Assembly: GCA_002471275.1 (NCBI GenBank)
Contig: DKPQ01000001.1
Location: 92,313-156,312, forward strand
Reading direction: 5' to 3'
DNA from: Flammeovirgaceae bacterium UBA7330
GTDB taxonomy: Bacteria; Bacteroidota; Bacteroidia; Cytophagales; Cyclobacteriaceae
Length of the DNA: 64,000 nt
The notes below the pieces were generated by a model. It saw only the letters and a program-made list of their open reading frames with translations. It had not been told where the DNA came from and searched no databases. Positions 27,382 to 36,216 of this stretch are shown here, piece by piece. Made by a program: the position numbers and the translations under genes. The first letter of the stretch is position 1. Every line of letters begins with the position of its first letter.

Positions 27382-28470
27382 TTATTGCCAACCGAATGTA
27401 GGAAGGAAAATGTCCTGCATGATGGCAAAAGGCAATTTATCATCCTGGGTGTTGTAAGCACCCCCGGTGAATACAGCTATTATGTCAAGCCCGGGGATCA
27501 CCATGATATACTGGCCGCCATTACCGGTAGCTGTTTTTGAGATGATTTTTTCTTCATCCAGCATAAAGGGGATGTTCCACCAAAAGTAACCATAGTCCAT
27601 GCCAGTGATCTGTGTTTTAGGAGTGGTCGCTTCCTTCACCCAATCTACCGGGATGATCTGCTTTCCATCCCAGTTTCCATCATCAAGGACCAGCTGGCCA
27701 ATTCTGGCCAGGTCTCGCGGAGTCATGTAAAGTCTTTTGCCAGAGTCAATGACGTTCTTGTCGGAGGTATGCCCCCATTCCACCCGGGTGATCCCCAGTT
27801 CGGCAAAGAGATATTTTTGGGCAAACTCCTGAATGGTCATTCCGGAGGCCTGACTGATGATTTCTGCGATCAGTATAGCACCCATAGAGCAGTAGTGGGA
27901 AACACTTCCCGGATCATTCATCATGGGGAGGTCCAGCGTATACTGGAGCCAGTCTTTTTTCTTATAGACCTTGTCCTCCTGCCCCTTTGAGGACTTATCC
28001 CAGTCGTTACAATCCAGCCCACTGGACATTGTGAGGAGGTGCTTAATGGTTATCTGATCTTTTCTTTGATCCGGATTTTTAGAGGGTGCCGGATGTTTGA
28101 GGTATTTACCAATGGGGTCATTGACGTCCTGTATAAAACCTTTGTCGATCGCAATTCCTATGAGTAACGCCCTAATGCTTTTGGTGGTGGATCGCAGGTC
28201 GTGAAGTTTGTTTACATCATGGTCGTTAAAATATTCCTCGATCAGGAGTTGGTTATTCTTGACCAGGAGAACGCTATGCACCTGATGATCCTCCTGTGCC
28301 AGTTTAGTAAATAGCTTATGGATCAGCAACGTATCATAACCAAGGGTTTTAAGATCCTGCGTGTACCATCCATCCTCAAGGTTTTGTGGACGGGTGTAGG
28401 AATAGGTATGCTGAGCATGAATAAGGGTGCTTAAAAATAAGAGCAGCAGTAGTAGGAGTGATCTATCCAT
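27382..28470 (-). CDS. Beta-lactamase-fold serine hydrolase, secreted
   Basis: A 362-residue protein with a cleavable signal peptide (LLLLLFLSTLIHAQ). The class C beta-lactamase/penicillin-binding fold is recognised from STTKSIRALLIGIA (SxxK, nucleophile near residue 94), LLTMSSGLDCND near 150, HYCSMGAILIAEII near 190 (Tyr of the YxN motif, but Ser replaces Asn) and KTATGNGGQYIMV near 312. The changed second motif suggests an esterase, peptidase or carboxylesterase role instead of penicillin hydrolysis. No resistance claim follows from sequence alone. The gene has no obvious partner. Confidence 0.85.
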   Translation of the reverse strand: MDRSLLLLLLLFLSTLIHAQHTYSYTRPQNLEDGWYTQDLKTLGYDTLLIHKLFTKLAQEDHQVHSVLLVKNNQLLIEEYFNDHDVNKLHDLRSTTKSIRALLIGIAIDKGFIQDVNDPIGKYLKHPAPSKNPDQRKDQITIKHLLTMSSGLDCNDWDKSSKGQEDKVYKKKDWLQYTLDLPMMNDPGSVSHYCSMGAILIAEIISQASGMTIQEFAQKYLFAELGITRVEWGHTSDKNVIDSGKRLYMTPRDLARIGQLVLDDGNWDGKQIIPVDWVKEATTPKTQITGMDYGYFWWNIPFMLDEEKIISKTATGNGGQYIMVIPGLDIIAVFTGGAYNTQDDKLPFAIMQDIFLPTFGWQ

Positions 28471-28541
28471 GGATGGCTATATTATTCTTGCTAATATGGG
28501 AACACTGATCAGTTGGAGGCTGGGTTCGTATGGAAAAGCGG

Positions 28542-28838
28542 TTATTTAGAATGAGTAGCTGTTAAACGCAGTTTATGAGGACTGGTTTTGGGTATCCGTT
28601 CAATGAGTCCCCGGGCTTCCAGGTCTAGTTTCACGGTCACCACGTACCAGATCACTTTCCCATCAAAGGAACTGCTCAATTTCTCATCAGCCATGTCTGT
28701 CAATTCATCGAAAGTGATTTCTTCGTACTTTTTGAGCGTTTCCAGGATAAATTCTTTGATGGTTTCATACTTACTTCTGAGTATGTTGACACCATCTTTA
28801 CCCTTCGGATGTTGGGTTAAAATTCGTTCTTCACTCAT
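28542..28838 (-). CDS. DUF6958-like small winged-helix protein
   Basis: A 98-residue cytoplasmic protein. The stretch WYVVTVKLDLEARGLIERIP near residues 64-84 with the preceding TFDELTDMADEKL helix matches a small family annotated as DUF6958, which looks like a winged helix-turn-helix. No ligand or catalytic residues are seen. It could be a DNA-binding or protein-binding domain. Family naming is from memory of its C-terminal motif, so treat it as probable. Confidence 0.65.
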   Translation of the reverse strand: MSEERILTQHPKGKDGVNILRSKYETIKEFILETLKKYEEITFDELTDMADEKLSSSFDGKVIWYVVTVKLDLEARGLIERIPKTSPHKLRLTATHSK

Positions 28839-28929
28839 TTTTTATCATCTTGTTTTATGGGTATAGGTATAGGACCATAAAAATAAATAAATGGTTTAAA
28901 ACGTTTAAAGTTAATCTGTCTATACAGAA

Positions 28930-29004
28930 TCAGTGGCTTAGGAAACCGTATTCTGACTTAACTTTAGTAAACAACTGGATGATGATTTTTTGGACTTCTT
29001 TCAT
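28930..29004 (-). CDS. Possible 24-residue peptide or remnant behind leader copy 1
   Basis: The ATG at 29004 opens a 24-codon frame beginning MKEVQKIIIQLF and ending in a TGA at 28930. Its only support is that it stands exactly where the MKRLIF small exported protein stands behind leader copy 2. The encoded peptide has no signal-peptide core like that protein, so it is either a tiny independent peptide or the wreck of a duplicated gene. Confidence 0.35.
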   Translation of the reverse strand: MKEVQKIIIQLFTKVKSEYGFLSH

Positions 29005-29044
29005 GTGTATATAGTTAATTTTTTATCGGACACATGGAATTCGC
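29001..29044 (-). repeat. Duplicated 44-base leader, copy 1
   Basis: 41 of 44 bases match copy 2 at 36453-36496, read leftward. It comprises GCGAATTCC, a mini-ORF MCPIKN with TAA stop, a 10-base spacer and an ATG. CATGTGT at its 5' part is the exact reverse complement of ACACATG that contains the downstream start codon, so an RNA stem would cover that start. Two of three differences from copy 2 fall on third codon positions of the mini-ORF and are synonymous. Confidence 0.75.
29015..29035 (-). CDS. Leader mini-ORF MCPIKN, copy 1
   Basis: Codons ATG TGT CCG ATA AAA AAT TAA, ending 11 bases before the next ATG. The same peptide is encoded by copy 2 with CCA and ATT in place of CCG and ATA. Translation is not shown; the call rests on conservation between the two copies. 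Confidence 0.4.
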   Translation of the reverse strand: MCPIKN

Positions 29045-29183
29045 GATAAACTTTATTCATCCCTCGGTTGGAATAATTTAGGATGCCTAAAGTTTATACT
29101 CATGTCAAGTGTTTAAATTGTGGGTGTTTTTTTAAGAAAGTCTGAAATTCAGATTACTATTGGAGAATTCAACAGGAATACAA

Positions 29184-29963
29184 ATGCGCAAATCGAGTTT
29201 GATTCGAAAGGTACTCATTGGGGTGTTATATTTTTTTCTGTTCCTTACCGTATGTGCCTTATCAGGCACTGTAATAAGAACGCTTAAGGGTAAGGTCGAA
29301 CGAAACCAGGTAAATACCTCAGATACAAAATGGTTTGGCGAGAGCTATGGCTACGCACCACATCCGGCTGATTTTGATGGAGCGGTGATACAGGTTTATG
29401 GAGCTAGAACCCGTGGATTGAAAAAAGCATTGGCCATGCACACCTGGGTTGCGATCAAGAAGAAAGGAGCAAGCGAATACATGGTAGCCCAAATATTTGG
29501 ATGGCGTCTGAGACGTAATGGTACAGCACTAAATTATGAGCCACGAGTTCCAGACAGGGCCTGGGCTGGGAATCCACCTTTGCTAATTACTGATTTAAGG
29601 GATGCGGAGGCTGAAAGGGTGATCCAAAAAGTTGAAAAAGCCATTCATGCATACCCATGGAAGGATGTCTATACGGTTTGGCCTGGTCCGAATAGCAATA
29701 CTTTTGTTGCCTGGTTAGGCTTGCAAGTGCCTGAGCTCAAGCTTGACTTGCCATCTACAGCTGTTGGAAAGGATTGGCGACCAATTGCGGAAAGCTTTGG
29801 CCCTGCTGCCAGTGGTACAGGTTTTCAATTTTCCCTTTATGGTTTGTTGGGCATTACAGCAGCGTATGAAGAGGGAGTGGAGGTCAACTTATTGGGGATG
29901 AATATTGAATTAGACCTGTTTGATCTGAGTGTTGAACTTCCCGGAATTGGTAGACTTTGGTGA
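29184..29963 (+). CDS. DUF3750 protein with N-terminal membrane anchor
   Basis: I prefer the ATG at 29184 (AGGA 9 bases upstream) over an in-frame TTG at 29160. The 259-residue protein has one transmembrane segment (VLIGVLYFFLFLTVCALSG) and then a DUF3750 domain: VIQVYGARTRGLKKALAMHTWVAI, YEPRVPDRAWAGNPP, and WPGPNSNTFVAWL with a conserved Asn-Thr. The family resembles NlpC/P60-like or DUF4105-like folds, with His in MHTW and the PNSNTF segment as possible active-site elements, but its activity is not known to me. It has no operon partner. Confidence 0.8.
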   Translation: MRKSSLIRKVLIGVLYFFLFLTVCALSGTVIRTLKGKVERNQVNTSDTKWFGESYGYAPHPADFDGAVIQVYGARTRGLKKALAMHTWVAIKKKGASEYMVAQIFGWRLRRNGTALNYEPRVPDRAWAGNPPLLITDLRDAEAERVIQKVEKAIHAYPWKDVYTVWPGPNSNTFVAWLGLQVPELKLDLPSTAVGKDWRPIAESFGPAASGTGFQFSLYGLLGITAAYEEGVEVNLLGMNIELDLFDLSVELPGIGRLW

Positions 29964-30227
29964 AAACATTCAGTAGCCATATACATTATTACCGCTTATT
30001 ATGGGCTTTTAAGTTATTCATTGTAGAAGAATATCGCATATGAACCATTCTACCTTTTTGCGTTGCTAAGCACTAAGTATCCCGCAGCATAATCCAAAAG
30101 CTATGTTGCCCGGATTCGGAGCCTTATTTCTACAAAACTGATCCAATCTGTATTGGATTCAATCATTCCAATGAGAATATTAGGAAGTTTTTCCGAATGA
30201 CATATTACTTTCTGGAATCAGGAGATT

Positions 30228-31859
30228 TCAATTACTGCAATTGCCATCAATCAAATCTTGATAAGATGGATTATACTGATTTCCACTTATCTGGTAATTA
30301 GTTTCTACCAAGCCATTCCCAATAAAATGTGATAATCCACAGAGATTTGATAGTATTTTATTATACCAGATCTTCAATTTTCCATCGAAACTAGTGATCC
30401 CTTCAAAACCATGAATTGATATCAATTTGTTATTGTTGGAAATTGTTAGTCCTTGGGTGACTGATTGCAGATTATTTAACCCAGCAATTTCTGTCAAACT
30501 GCTATTATTTTCTATGGTTAGTGACTGAATACTCTTGAGCCCGTTTAGACCACTTAAGTTTTCCAAGGCAGCATTACTTTTTATTTCAATTGACTTTATT
30601 CCCTCTGTATTAAAGGTTAAAACATTAATGTCTACCAAAGCATTATTATTTCTGATAAGCAAACTTCCTTGAATTCCATTGACAGATATGACATGTTCAA
30701 GACCATCCAAGTTTGTTAAAGCGTCATTTTCATTTATTTCAATTGTTTCTACAAGATTTAGGTTATCCAGGCCATCAATATTTGTTAACTGTGGACATTT
30801 TTCTATTGAAAACGTAGATCCTACTTTAACTAAATTTTTAAGTCCGGTAATGTCAGTAATCAGATCGTTTTTATAGATTGATAGATAGCCTCCAATCTCA
30901 TTTAAACCACTTAAACCATCTATGTCCGGTAATTTATCATTGTAATCGATCCTGGCAAACAATCCAATTGATGATAGGTTTTTCAATGCATTGATATTGA
31001 TAAGACTGGGGTTGAAACTAATATCCAGCCCTTGATTAATTGCGGTACAATTTTCCAGCCCTTCCAGGCTTTGTAAACCACTTAGGTCACTCAGTATTAA
31101 TGATCCATTAAATTCCTTAATCTCCTTTAACCAGGTTAAGGATGTCATTTGAGAATGCCTAACTTCAATATTACCACCGATTTCGGAGACATTAGCAAGA
31201 CCATCTGCATTGGATAAATTGGTAAGACCACTAATTAAGAATTCCCCGTTAATTTTAGTAAGGTTGGCTAATTTGTCTAAATTATTTACAGGCTCCCATT
31301 CGGGATGATTAGGATCATATGATATGGTTAAGTTTCCTGTTATTTCTGTATACATCTCATTTCCAAAATCATCTACCATATCCTGTGATAACAATTCTAC
31401 ATTTCCATCATATATCAACATGGGGAGATCCAGGGTGGTGAAGGATATTTCATTGCCGTAGGCAGTCCCCTCCTCATTGGAGGCATATGCTCTTGCATAA
31501 TAAGTTGTGTTTTCCTCCAGGTCAATAAGTTGATTCGAGAACATGCCTTTTCCACTACCATTTTCAGTATGGCTGTCCTCTCGTGTGGGGTTGTTAATAG
31601 TTGCCCAGCAAACTCCTTTCTCTATAATGGAACTACCTCCATCATCTGTTATATTTCCCTCAATGGTTGCAGAATTTTCTGTGATATTTGCAGCTTCAGA
31701 AGTAACTACACTTGGAACCTGTATTTTTGGAAGGGATTCTTCACCATCTTTGTTACAACCTATAAATAGAAATAGGAGACAAAGCTTCCAAAAAGCTAGT
31801 GATTTTTTATGAGCCACTTTCGACTTGTTTGTGTTGATGATCTTTTTACTAGGTATCAC
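30228..31859 (-). CDS. Surface lipoprotein with fibronectin-III-like and receptor-L/LRR-like domains
   Basis: The frame opens with a GTG at 31859; no in-frame ATG precedes the lipoprotein signal (LCLLFLFIGCNKDG). Residues 45-145 form an Ig/FN3-like domain common in Bacteroidota lipoproteins (GVCWATINNPT, YYARAYASNEEGTAYG). From about 150 to 530 there are irregular leucine-rich repeats of the receptor L-domain kind (LTISYDP, LQSLEGLENCTAI, LTNIDGLDNLNLV, LTNLDGLEHV). The DNA is clearly more AT-rich than the flanks, hinting at transfer. The likely role is binding of a protein or glycan partner; no enzyme motif is present. Confidence 0.82.
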   Translation of the reverse strand: MIPSKKIINTNKSKVAHKKSLAFWKLCLLFLFIGCNKDGEESLPKIQVPSVVTSEAANITENSATIEGNITDDGGSSIIEKGVCWATINNPTREDSHTENGSGKGMFSNQLIDLEENTTYYARAYASNEEGTAYGNEISFTTLDLPMLIYDGNVELLSQDMVDDFGNEMYTEITGNLTISYDPNHPEWEPVNNLDKLANLTKINGEFLISGLTNLSNADGLANVSEIGGNIEVRHSQMTSLTWLKEIKEFNGSLILSDLSGLQSLEGLENCTAINQGLDISFNPSLININALKNLSSIGLFARIDYNDKLPDIDGLSGLNEIGGYLSIYKNDLITDITGLKNLVKVGSTFSIEKCPQLTNIDGLDNLNLVETIEINENDALTNLDGLEHVISVNGIQGSLLIRNNNALVDINVLTFNTEGIKSIEIKSNAALENLSGLNGLKSIQSLTIENNSSLTEIAGLNNLQSVTQGLTISNNNKLISIHGFEGITSFDGKLKIWYNKILSNLCGLSHFIGNGLVETNYQISGNQYNPSYQDLIDGNCSN

Positions 31860-31870
31860 TAATATAGTGA
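31856..31870. repeat. Perfect inverted repeat TCACTA-ATA-TAGTGA over the GTG start
   Basis: A 6-bp stem with a 3-base loop spans the GTG start of the receptor-L-like lipoprotein gene. It could be an operator or a translational hairpin that weakens an already poor start codon. Confidence 0.45.
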
Positions 31871-32193
31871 TTTGTCACATAACTGCATTATATCACCCGG
31901 AGATTTAATAGATATGCAATGTTTTGAAGGTCCTTTGCGGAACTTTGGCGTCTTCGCAGTTAAAAAACGCTAAAATCCCCTAGCTAGCACACGTCTGTGA
32001 CATGTGCGATGATCTGCAATGATGACATTTGTCCTATGTATGCATGCGAAACAATCGCTGGCAAGATATCTGGGAGAATTTTGAACAGTTAATCAGTGAT
32101 TGATTCCAGGTTATGCCAGGAAACTGTCAGGTTCGCACTATGTGGATACCTAACCCACAAACCCCTCACACCGGGTAGCAGAAGCTATTCCTC
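31871..32193. other. Gene-free gap upstream of the receptor-L-like gene
   Basis: About 320 bases between two leftward genes hold no convincing ORF, RNA gene or terminator. The promoter of the lipoprotein gene should be here. Confidence 0.5.
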
Positions 32194-33462
32194 TCAATAG
32201 GTCACCTTGAAGATAGATCCGCCGTGGTCGTCAGCTACATACAGTGCACCATCAGGCCCCTGGGCCAGACCACAAGGGCGATGTTGTAGCTCACCGTCGG
32301 GATTGGCAAGGTTGATCCCGGCAAAATTGTCCAGGAAGATCTCCCACTTTCCGGTAGGCTTACCGTTTTCAAATGGCACAAAAGCCACAAAGTATCCCTT
32401 ATTCAGTGTTTTGTTCTGGCCATGGAAGGCGATGAACGCCCCATTCTTATATCGTTTAGGAAACATGTCACCGGTATAAAACAGGACGTCATTAGGCCCA
32501 TAATGGGCTGGAAAAGCCATGATGGGATCAATGGCATCTTCACCTCCCGTTTTCTTACCATCACCACCGTACTCCGGAGAAACAATCCTGGCCTTCTGGA
32601 TGTGGTCATAGTAGGTGTATGGCCAGCCGGCATTGTCGTTTTCCTTCAATTCATAGAATGTTTCAGCAGGTAGGTCATTGTCCTGTTGCTGTGTATAAAG
32701 GTCAGGGTAGTACAGGTGAAGCTTCCCCCGACCGTGGTCAGTGGCAAATAAGGAGTTGGTTTGGGAGTTCCAGTCTAGCCCTACAGGATTTTTTATTCCT
32801 GTCACGTACCTTGAACCGTCTGCATATGTTTGGTTAAGCTTGTCTGCACGGAATTTCCAGATACCTGCTGCAGAATCCAGGATCGTACAAGGATTCATTC
32901 CGGTCTTGTCTTCTGCATCCCTGCAGGGATCGTTCCATGATCCAACAGTTACGTAAATATTGCCATTGCCATCCATGGTGAAAGGTTTGGCATTGTCCCG
33001 CCCCATATCGATCAGTCCGCCTACGATCTGTTCCGGTGAATTGGTGTCGATGATCTCATGTTTGTCATTCATTTTGTAGCGATAGATGCCTGAATTAGAA
33101 GAAGCATACAGGTATCCGTCCTTAGCCAGCACCTCTGTTCCGGGAAGCTCTCCGAAATTCTCCTGACTATCAATCTTGCCATCCTTGTTGTTGTCTTTCA
33201 ATGCCACGATCGCTTTCCCATCTTTCAGTGCTTTTCTGTTGGCATAGATGTCTCCATTCGGAGCAACAGTCAGGTGCCTCACGGCTCCTAGATCCTTACC
33301 GATTTCGAAAACAGAAAAACCATCCGGGGCTTTCAGGATCGTTTCATTGACGGTCTGTTTTACCGTTTCCTTGGTCTCGCTTGTGCATTGTATAAATAAT
33401 GCAGCAGAAGCAAGTACGATAAGTAGAGAGAATATGGTTGAGGGGGTATATTTGATTTTCAT
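32194..33462 (-). CDS. Sorbosone/PQQ-type sugar dehydrogenase-like propeller lipoprotein
   Basis: A 422-residue lipoprotein (signal ending ALFIQCTSE) with a six-bladed propeller of the soluble glucose/sorbosone dehydrogenase superfamily. Recognisable pieces are LGAVRHLTVAPNGDIYA, GIKNPVGLDWNSQTNSLFATDHGRG, ENDNAGWPYTYYDH and the C-terminal HRPCGLAQGPDGALYVADDHGG, which together supply the His, Asp and Gly-Trp-Pro elements of the active site in relatives. An EF-hand-like DNNKDGKIDSQE near 90 may bind calcium. It would oxidise a sugar or aldehyde in the periplasm. The substrate is unknown. Confidence 0.82.
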   Translation of the reverse strand: MKIKYTPSTIFSLLIVLASAALFIQCTSETKETVKQTVNETILKAPDGFSVFEIGKDLGAVRHLTVAPNGDIYANRKALKDGKAIVALKDNNKDGKIDSQENFGELPGTEVLAKDGYLYASSNSGIYRYKMNDKHEIIDTNSPEQIVGGLIDMGRDNAKPFTMDGNGNIYVTVGSWNDPCRDAEDKTGMNPCTILDSAAGIWKFRADKLNQTYADGSRYVTGIKNPVGLDWNSQTNSLFATDHGRGKLHLYYPDLYTQQQDNDLPAETFYELKENDNAGWPYTYYDHIQKARIVSPEYGGDGKKTGGEDAIDPIMAFPAHYGPNDVLFYTGDMFPKRYKNGAFIAFHGQNKTLNKGYFVAFVPFENGKPTGKWEIFLDNFAGINLANPDGELQHRPCGLAQGPDGALYVADDHGGSIFKVTY

Positions 33463-33551
33463 AAATGGGTTTCTGAAGTTGGCAAAGCGCCAAATTTAAA
33501 CTTTCGGATGAATTAATATGTGAAATTCATCAAAACATTAAAAGTTAATCA

Positions 33552-33675
33552 TAGCCCCATAGGCCTGCCTGGCCGTTAGGCAGGGGCGACCTAAAAGGCC
33601 AAAATACAGGACGCTCCTACGGAGCTAATCTATAATCAACGGTAATTCTACAAACAGGTCGTCCCTAATGGGACT
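33552..33675. repeat. Cluster of small palindromes (REP-like)
   Basis: Three short hairpins follow each other: CCTGCC/GGCAGG (33564-33584), GCTCC/GGAGC (33613-33625) and GTCCC-TAAT-GGGAC (33661-33674). The region has no ORF and lies between the sugar dehydrogenase-like and pcrA genes. The wording (AGCTCCGTAGGAGC, GTCCC..GGGAC) is of a kind I recall as a multi-copy intergenic repeat in Bacteroidota, so a REP/MITE-type element is likely; copy number must be checked in the full genome. Confidence 0.55.
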
Positions 33676-33754
33676 TCCGACATTCAACAAATCTTCCGCA
33701 GAATGCTTTCTGGTTGTTCAGATACAAGCCATTAGCTCCGCCTACAATCTTCAA

Positions 33755-36022
33755 TCAGCAAATCCTCAGCTTGGCAAATGAAAGCAGCAGGGTCTTCTCA
33801 CCTGTGGTCTCAAAGTTGACTTTGGCCTTGCGGTTGGAGCCCTGCTCATCGATCAATGTTACCTCACCAAAGCCAAACTTGGGATGCTCTACCTTCATGC
33901 CTACTTCCAGACCAGTTGTATCGCTGGGTTGAAAGTCTTCACTGACCTGATGGGTAGGGGCGGAGGCAAATTTTCGGTTAGCCTGATCTTTCTTCAGGTT
34001 GTTGACGAAATTCTTAGTCACATAGCTCTCTGCTGAGGAGAGGGGAGCCGTGGTGGAGAATTTCTTATTCACCTTGATAAAAGCAGGATCCACCTCTTCA
34101 ATGAAGCGGCTCGGCTCACAGTTTTTCAACCTGCCAAAGCGGTAGCGGTTCAGCGCATAGCTGAAATGTAATTTTTTCTTCGCCCGGGTAATGGCCACAT
34201 AAAATAGTCGACGTTCTTCCTCAAGGTCGGCCCGGCTGCTTAGCATCATCTGGGAGGGGAATAGCTCTTCTTCGAGTCCAACGATATAAACATAGTTAAA
34301 CTCAAGTCCCTTGGCCATGTGAATGGTCATCAGGGTCACCGCTTCATCAGAGTCATTTTGGTTATCAGCATCTGTAAGCAGGGCGACCTCCTGCAGGAAA
34401 GCACTCAGGCTCTTGTCCTCGCGGTTCTGATCGTCGGTAAATTCTTTGATAGCATTGAGGAGTTCCTGCACGTTTTCGTACCGGCTCATACCCTCTACCG
34501 TTTTGTCTTCATAGAGCTCCTTTAGCAGTCCTGAGGTCTTGGCTACCTGGGTGGCTGTGTCGTATGCATCTTTTTTCTCGGAGGTAAGTCTGAAACTTTT
34601 GATTAAAGTGGCAAAGTTTTCCACCTGAGTACCTCCTTTACCTCCCACGTATTTGGATCCATGCTCCAAAATGTCCCATAAAGGTTTTTGCTCTTCCTCG
34701 GCTGCTACTACTAACTTCTCCACAGTGCCAGGGCCGATCCCTCTTTTGGGAAGGTTGATAATTCGACGCATAGCCTGTTCATCGTTCATGTTCACCACGA
34801 AACGCAGATAGCTGAGCAGGTCTTTGATCTCTTTCCTTTGGTAGAACGATACACCCCCAACAACCCGATAGCGGATATTCATCCTTCGGAGGGCCTCCTC
34901 CATGGAGCGGGACTGACTGTTGGTCCGGTAGAGGATCGCAAACTCATCGCTGGAGGCATGTTGTTGCATCTTGGTCTCAAAGATGCTACTCGCCACCAGC
35001 TTTCCTTCTTCGTTGTCACTGGTAGCCTTGATCAGGTCTATCAGTTCCCCATCTTCATTGTCGGTCCAGACGTTTTTCTTGATCTGGGCCGTGTTTTTAT
35101 TGATGATAGAGTTGGCGGCATTGACAATGTTTTTGGAAGAACGATAGTTCTGCTCCAGCTTGATGACCTTCAGGTCCGGATAGTCCCGCTCGAAATTGAG
35201 GATGTTCTGAATGTCGGCACCCCTGAACCCATAGATACTTTGTGCATCGTCGCCTACTACCGCAATGTTTTGTTTTACTGCTGCCAGCTTACGCGCAATC
35301 AGGTACTGAGAGATGTTGGTATCCTGAAACTCATCGATCAATACATAATGGAACCTGTGCTGATATTTGTTGAGGGTGTCCGGATGCTCCTGAAAGAGCA
35401 CATTGGTAAAGTACAGAAGATCATCGAAGTCCATGGCGTCCGCTGCAAAACACCTGTTGACATAGGTTTTGTAGATATTACCCATCTCCGGACGCATGTT
35501 GGCCCGGTCGTCTTCCTCGTAGATGGGATTGTTGAGATATTCCTGCCAGGAAACCAGTCGGTTTTTTGCTCCTGAGATCCGGTTGTAAACCACGTTGGCC
35601 TTATACAGCTTATCATCCAGGTTTTTTTCCTTTACAATCTGTTTGATCAGCGTCTTGGAATCGTCCGTATCATAGATGGTGAAGTTGCTGGGAAATCCGA
35701 TCTTAGTGGCTTCGGCACGTAATATCCTGGAGAAGACAGAGTGAAAAGTGCCCATCCAAAGGTTACGGGCATCATCGCCCACAATGCTTTCGATCCGATG
35801 GCGCATTTCTTTGGCTGCTTTATTGGTAAACGTGAGGGCCATAATGTTGAATGGATCTACCTTATGATGCTGGATCAGGTGTGCGATCCTGTACGTGAGT
35901 ACCCTGGTTTTTCCTGAGCCTGCGCCTGCTATGAGCATGCATGGGCCTTCTACATTGATTACACCTTCTAATTGAGCTGGGTTAAGTTCCTTCAGATATG
36001 CTTCCTGCGCGTCGTTCACCAT
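33755..36022 (-). CDS. pcrA: PcrA/UvrD-type superfamily 1 DNA helicase
   Basis: A 755-residue 3'-5' DNA helicase of the UvrD/PcrA/Rep family acting in nucleotide excision repair and clearing of recombination intermediates. Motif Ia and Walker A (LIAGAGSGKTRVLTYRIA) are at 35-50, VLIDEFQDTN (motif II) near 235, QSIYGFRGAD (III) near 263, LEQNYRSS (IV) near 290, VTLMTIHMAKGLEFNYV (V) near 565 and YVAITRAKKKL (VI) near 612. The last 70 residues form the PcrA/UvrD tudor-like domain (VGMKVEHPKFGFGEV) that binds RNA polymerase. It is the only repair gene in the area. Confidence 0.93.
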   Translation of the reverse strand: MVNDAQEAYLKELNPAQLEGVINVEGPCMLIAGAGSGKTRVLTYRIAHLIQHHKVDPFNIMALTFTNKAAKEMRHRIESIVGDDARNLWMGTFHSVFSRILRAEATKIGFPSNFTIYDTDDSKTLIKQIVKEKNLDDKLYKANVVYNRISGAKNRLVSWQEYLNNPIYEEDDRANMRPEMGNIYKTYVNRCFAADAMDFDDLLYFTNVLFQEHPDTLNKYQHRFHYVLIDEFQDTNISQYLIARKLAAVKQNIAVVGDDAQSIYGFRGADIQNILNFERDYPDLKVIKLEQNYRSSKNIVNAANSIINKNTAQIKKNVWTDNEDGELIDLIKATSDNEEGKLVASSIFETKMQQHASSDEFAILYRTNSQSRSMEEALRRMNIRYRVVGGVSFYQRKEIKDLLSYLRFVVNMNDEQAMRRIINLPKRGIGPGTVEKLVVAAEEEQKPLWDILEHGSKYVGGKGGTQVENFATLIKSFRLTSEKKDAYDTATQVAKTSGLLKELYEDKTVEGMSRYENVQELLNAIKEFTDDQNREDKSLSAFLQEVALLTDADNQNDSDEAVTLMTIHMAKGLEFNYVYIVGLEEELFPSQMMLSSRADLEEERRLFYVAITRAKKKLHFSYALNRYRFGRLKNCEPSRFIEEVDPAFIKVNKKFSTTAPLSSAESYVTKNFVNNLKKDQANRKFASAPTHQVSEDFQPSDTTGLEVGMKVEHPKFGFGEVTLIDEQGSNRKAKVNFETTGEKTLLLSFAKLRIC

Positions 36023-36150
36023 CAGGCAAATCTAAAATAAACCAGCCGATTGACGGGACGGATTTCGAAACAAAACCTCGAAAAACATGAAATGCTCCTG
36101 TAGGATTGTGATGAAGATAAACGTAAATGGATTGCTGGAGTGGTAAATGA

Positions 36151-36181
36151 TAAAAAAGGTCCAGGAGCAATTCCCGGACCT
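36151..36181 (-). terminator. Terminator for the small His/Arg-rich gene (minus strand)
   Basis: AGGTCC (36157-36162) pairs with GGACCT (36176-36181), extended inside by a GG/CC pair after one mismatch, and on the minus strand it runs into six T's. It lies 36 bases past the stop codon of the gene at 36217-36456 and would end its short transcript before pcrA. Confidence 0.75.
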
Positions 36182-36216
36182 TTCTAACTAGCTAAATAAA
36201 CCATCTAAACATATCC

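Noticed and set aside
27382..28470. Antibiotic-resistance beta-lactamase
   Set aside because: The fold is right but the YxN motif is changed (YCS) and such hydrolases in Bacteroidota are mostly esterases or peptidases.
34838..35575. Rightward 245-codon open frame
   Set aside because: It lies wholly antisense to the pcrA/UvrD helicase gene, whose motifs are intact; the translated text has no family features.
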